DNA of 8,140 bases from Candidatus Krumholzibacteriia bacterium (GTDB taxonomy: Bacteria > Krumholzibacteriota > Krumholzibacteriia > Krumholzibacteriales > Krumholzibacteriaceae): assembly GCA_028706585.1 (NCBI GenBank), contig JAQTVX010000081.1:1-8140 (forward strand), given 5' to 3'. The first letter of the stretch is position 1. Every line of letters starts with the position of its first letter. The notes beneath the pieces are model-generated. The model was given only the letters and a program-made list of their open reading frames with translations. It ran no database searches and was not told the origin of the DNA. Made by a program: the position numbers and the translations under genes. This document shows, one piece after another, positions 5,542 to 8,140 of the stretch.

Positions 5542-7184
5542 TGCCGAACGCACTCGATTTTTTCATTTCGCAGTTCAGGAGCCACCTCGATCTCTCGAAC
5601 GAGCCGTCCGGGTACTATCGCCCGCGTCCATACCGCAACGCTTCGGTGCGTTTCAGGAATTGCGCTCTCGCCGATTTCAACGAGCGGCGGGACATCCTGA
5701 TCAACGAAGCGGGGCTCAATACATTTCTTTTCCGGGCCGACAAGATCCCGGGCTGCGATCTCCTGTCCGATTCCGGAACGACGACCATGACCAGCGAACA
5801 GTGGGCAGCGATGATCGTCGGCGATGAGGCGTACGGCTCGAACGAGGGCTATTTCGAGCTCAAACAACAGGTGGGCGAGACGTTCGGGCCCGACTGGCGG
5901 CAGAAGAGCGGTCTCAGAGTCGGCGACCGCGAGCCGCTTTTCATATTTCACCAGGGAAGGGCCGCGGAGAACGCGCTTTTCACGGTTCTGTCGCGGGAGC
6001 TCAAGAAAACGGGATTTCCGAAGCCGAAGCCCTTCTCCAGCGATCTCCTTCCTCAGCTCCGTTCGCGGATCGAGAACAGAATACGTGCCGTGAAAGGCCA
6101 GACGGTGGGGCCCTTCGAGCCCTTCTTCGTGGTCCCGAGCAATTCGCATTTTGATACGACCGAGGGAAACATCGAAGACAAGTTCATGGTGCCGCTGAAT
6201 CTCCCGTGCCGGGAGCATCTCGAGAACAACGAGAATTTCCCGTTCCGCGGCAACATGGATCTCGAGGCGCTCGAGAATCTTCTCGCGAGCGAACCGGGGC
6301 GTGTGCCGCTCGTGTACGTCACTATTACGAACAATACAGGGGGAGGCCAGCCGGTTTCGATGGAGAACATCAAGCGCGTGCGTGAGATCACGCGCAGACA
6401 CAAGGTCCCGTTTTTCTTCGACGCATGCCGGTTCGCCGAGAACGCGTGGTTCATCCGCGAGGAAGAGAAGGGCTACGGCGATCGCCGCATCGGGGACATC
6501 GTGCGCGAAATGTTCGATCAGGTGGACGGTTTCCACATCAGCTTCAAGAAGGACGGGCTCGGCAACATCGGCGGGGCCATCTGCCTCAGGGAGGACGGGG
6601 CTTTCACGAAGAGATTTCCGCAATTCGCGAACGAGCTCACCGACTACCAGATCATGACCGAGGGACACCCGACGTACGGTGGCCTCGCCGGGCGGGATCT
6701 CAAGGCGCTGGCCGAGGGCCTGCGCACGGTGACGCGTCAGGATTATCTGAATCTCCGCGTCCGGCAGATGCAGCGTTTCGGCGACCGGCTCACCATGCTC
6801 GGTATTCCGATCGTTCGCCCCATCGGCGGGCATGCGATCTATATCGACATCGACAAATTCTTCGACGGCGCCGGCCGCGACGAAGAGCTCAAGGGCATCT
6901 CTTTCACGTCGCTGCTTCTCATCGCGGGGCATAGATTCTGCGAGCTCGGCCTGTATGCCTTCGGATCGTTCGACGGCCGGAAGGAAGTCCCGCCCGAACC
7001 GAGAGTGAACAATGTCCGGGCGGCCGTCCCGCGCCTCACCTACGAGGATCGCGATCTCTTCGCCGCCGCCGAGGCGGTGAAGATCCTCCACGATCACCGA
7101 GACCGGATTCCCGGGGTCAGGGTCGATTACGGGAGAGACCTGAAGCTCAGACACTTCAAGAGCCGGTTCTCGTTTATCATGTGA
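5541..7184 (+). CDS. tnaA: Tryptophanase (PLP-dependent beta-eliminating lyase), extended form
   Basis: This 547-residue fold-type I PLP enzyme belongs to the tryptophanase/tyrosine phenol-lyase family. Family motifs are LLSDSGT (74-80), GDEAYGS (94-100), FHQGRAAEN (136-144), TGGGQPVS (266-273), FFDACRFAENA (292-302), SFKKD (334-338) with K337 as the likely PLP lysine, GHPTYGGLAGRD (375-386) and VPRLTYEDRD (496-505). Many surrounding stretches resemble tyrosine phenol-lyase, but three specificity sites are of tryptophanase type: D205 (E. coli Asp137; Thr124 in TPL), L469 (hydrophobic in tryptophanase; Arg381 in TPL) and H538 (E. coli His463; Phe448 in TPL). Predicted reaction: tryptophan to indole, pyruvate and ammonia. 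Compared with E. coli TnaA it has about 24 extra N-terminal residues, 13 before HQGR and 31 between HQGR and FDTT. A different aromatic or beta-substituted amino acid as substrate cannot be excluded. Confidence 0.85.
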   Translation: MPNALDFFISQFRSHLDLSNEPSGYYRPRPYRNASVRFRNCALADFNERRDILINEAGLNTFLFRADKIPGCDLLSDSGTTTMTSEQWAAMIVGDEAYGSNEGYFELKQQVGETFGPDWRQKSGLRVGDREPLFIFHQGRAAENALFTVLSRELKKTGFPKPKPFSSDLLPQLRSRIENRIRAVKGQTVGPFEPFFVVPSNSHFDTTEGNIEDKFMVPLNLPCREHLENNENFPFRGNMDLEALENLLASEPGRVPLVYVTITNNTGGGQPVSMENIKRVREITRRHKVPFFFDACRFAENAWFIREEEKGYGDRRIGDIVREMFDQVDGFHISFKKDGLGNIGGAICLREDGAFTKRFPQFANELTDYQIMTEGHPTYGGLAGRDLKALAEGLRTVTRQDYLNLRVRQMQRFGDRLTMLGIPIVRPIGGHAIYIDIDKFFDGAGRDEELKGISFTSLLLIAGHRFCELGLYAFGSFDGRKEVPPEPRVNNVRAAVPRLTYEDRDLFAAAEAVKILHDHRDRIPGVRVDYGRDLKLRHFKSRFSFIM

Positions 7185-7439
7185 GCCGGCGCCGTCGAGG
7201 CTTGGCCCGCTCGCGAGCCGCCGTGCCCCGGGTTTCCCGCGTGAGCACGATCCGGTCCCGCACGATTTCCATCTATTTGCAACAAAATGAGTTCCATGGC
7301 GATTTTCGCCCGGGCTTTCGGCGAGAGTGGAATATTTCCTGCATAGAGCCGGCATGTCCGGGTGGGATGGAGCCCTTGCGCCGCGCTCGGAGCGGGCAAT
7401 CGATGGCCCGGGCGCACCTACGAATCCTCGGGAGGATAC
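7185..7439. other. Intergenic region without clear signals
   Basis: I find no T-tailed hairpin after tnaA and no promoter I would defend. Short inverted repeats are present: GCTCGCGAGC (7209-7218), GGCGA-TTT-TCGCC (7298-7310) and GGAA-TAT-TTCC (7329-7339). The stretch from about 7260 to 7345 is less GC-rich than its surroundings and is the best place to look for a promoter of the next gene. Confidence 0.4.
7431..7435 (+). promoter_or_regulatory. Ribosome binding site of the GAF-domain gene (TTG start)
   Basis: GGAGG lies 4 nt before a TTG at 7440. The spacing is short but it is the only Shine-Dalgarno match near the 5' end of this frame. The frame is open only back to 7347, and the one other candidate, a GTG at 7362, has no such site. 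Confidence 0.55.
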
Positions 7440-8140
7440 TTGGACGGATCATTGAAGGACATCGGCGCATCCCCCGCGGCCGCGCACGCAGACGACGACG
7501 CGGGCGCGCAGGATCCGAAGCCCGCGCTTGAAGCGGCGGAAACGAACCCCGCTGCGGGCGCCGCGCCCAAGTTCGTCTACTGCGACGTGTGCCGCGACAA
7601 GACCCATGAGGAACGGCAGCTCGCCGCCGTCATGGAGATCGCGAACGCCATCAACTCTCCGCTCGACCTCCACGAGATTCTCTCCACCATATCGAGGGAG
7701 CTCTCCAAGGTCATCGACTACGACCTTGGGTGCGTCGCTATATACGACAAGGGGAATAACGGCTTATTCATGCGGCACGTCTGGCGGAAGTCGGGCGACA
7801 AATCGGGCGAGGGACGTTATGTGCCGCTCGACGAGAACAACCTCGTTGGATGGGTCGCTATCCACAAGAAGCCCGTCCTGCGCGGCGACATACCCGCCGA
7901 CCCGCATTTCCGCGAAATCATGAAGGAGGACGACCTCAAGTCGGACATCGTCGTCCCGCTGATGACGAAGAACGCGCTCGTCGGCACCGTCAACATCGGA
8001 AGCTACACGCCCAACCATTTCACCGATTTCGATCTCGATCTCGTTGTGCGCTTCAGCAAGCTCATGTCGATTGCGATCGACAAATGCGAGCTGCTGCGCG
8101 AGCTGGAAGAACTCGGCGAGAAGTACCGTCTTCTGATGTG
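7440..8140 (+). CDS. GAF-domain sensory/regulatory protein, N-terminal part
   Basis: The first 233 residues are visible and the gene continues past the right edge. Residues 1-43 are low-complexity and rich in Ala, Asp and Pro, probably disordered. A short CDVC motif (C48, C51) follows. A GAF domain spans about 62-215: helix LAAVMEIANAINSPLDL, strand CVAIYD (98-103), GWVAIHKKPVL (137-147), SDIVVPLMTKNALVGTVNIGS (about 168-188) and FTDFDLDLVVRFSKLMSIAI. It ends in a charged helix, ELLRELEELGEKYRLLM, of the kind that links GAF to a following PAS or output domain. The output module is outside the window, so it could be a histidine kinase, diguanylate cyclase, phosphatase or sigma54 activator. GAF domains bind small ligands or mediate dimer signalling; the ligand is unknown. 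No membrane segment is visible. The TTG start is the main uncertainty. Confidence 0.82.
   Translation, partial: MDGSLKDIGASPAAAHADDDAGAQDPKPALEAAETNPAAGAAPKFVYCDVCRDKTHEERQLAAVMEIANAINSPLDLHEILSTISRELSKVIDYDLGCVAIYDKGNNGLFMRHVWRKSGDKSGEGRYVPLDENNLVGWVAIHKKPVLRGDIPADPHFREIMKEDDLKSDIVVPLMTKNALVGTVNIGSYTPNHFTDFDLDLVVRFSKLMSIAIDKCELLRELEELGEKYRLLM

Noticed and set aside
5500..5545. TnaC-like leader peptide before tnaA
   Set aside because: There is no room for one: tnaA starts on the last base of the trpS stop codon.
7209..7218. GCTCGCGAGC palindrome as a terminator of tnaA
   Set aside because: The stem is short and has neither a loop nor a T-run after it.
5280..7355. A 691-codon minus-strand open frame opposite trpS and tnaA
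   Set aside because: It lies antisense to two strongly conserved enzymes, has no ribosome site at its start and shows no recognisable domain. It mirrors GC-biased third positions.
1..8140. CRISPR array, insertion sequence or prophage segment
   Set aside because: No spaced repeats, terminal inverted repeats, transposase or integrase motifs were seen, and the tRNA-Trp 3' end is not duplicated elsewhere in the window as an attachment site would be.

Overview
The window is GC-rich bacterial DNA. Its dense gene packing, AGGAGG-type ribosome sites, near-consensus sigma70-type promoters and an outer-membrane-like protein at the left edge suggest a Gram-negative (diderm) bacterium. The gene set leans towards peptide and amino-acid breakdown: a dipeptidase, a proline/glutamate semialdehyde dehydrogenase and a tryptophanase. 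I cannot assign a phylum. I see no insertion sequence, CRISPR array, phage gene or rRNA.

Layout: (1) the 3' end of a probable outer-membrane beta-barrel gene (+) converges, with only 6 nt between stop codons, on a yjbQ-family gene (-). (2) yjbQ and pepD (+) diverge from an intergenic region where two good promoters overlap head to head and share one -10 region. (3) pepD and pruA (-) converge on a strong bidirectional terminator. (4) pruA starts at a GTG and has its own promoter and a leader hairpin. Divergently, a second promoter reads into tRNA-Trp(CCA), then trpS, then a tryptophanase gene. The trpS stop and tnaA start share one base (TGATG). (5) After a 255-bp gap without clear signals, a GAF-domain sensory or regulatory protein begins at a TTG and runs off the right edge.

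The most interesting region is 4351-7184. It places the tRNA that carries tryptophan, the enzyme that charges it and an enzyme predicted to destroy free tryptophan on one strand in what looks like one transcription unit. Three details add to this. The tRNA has A rather than the usual bacterial G at the discriminator position and is followed directly by a T-run. The TrpRS has a Cx20Cx6Cx2C motif resembling the [4Fe-4S] motif of the Thermotoga maritima enzyme. The tryptophanase is about 76 residues longer than the E. coli enzyme, yet keeps the residues that separate tryptophanase from tyrosine phenol-lyase.
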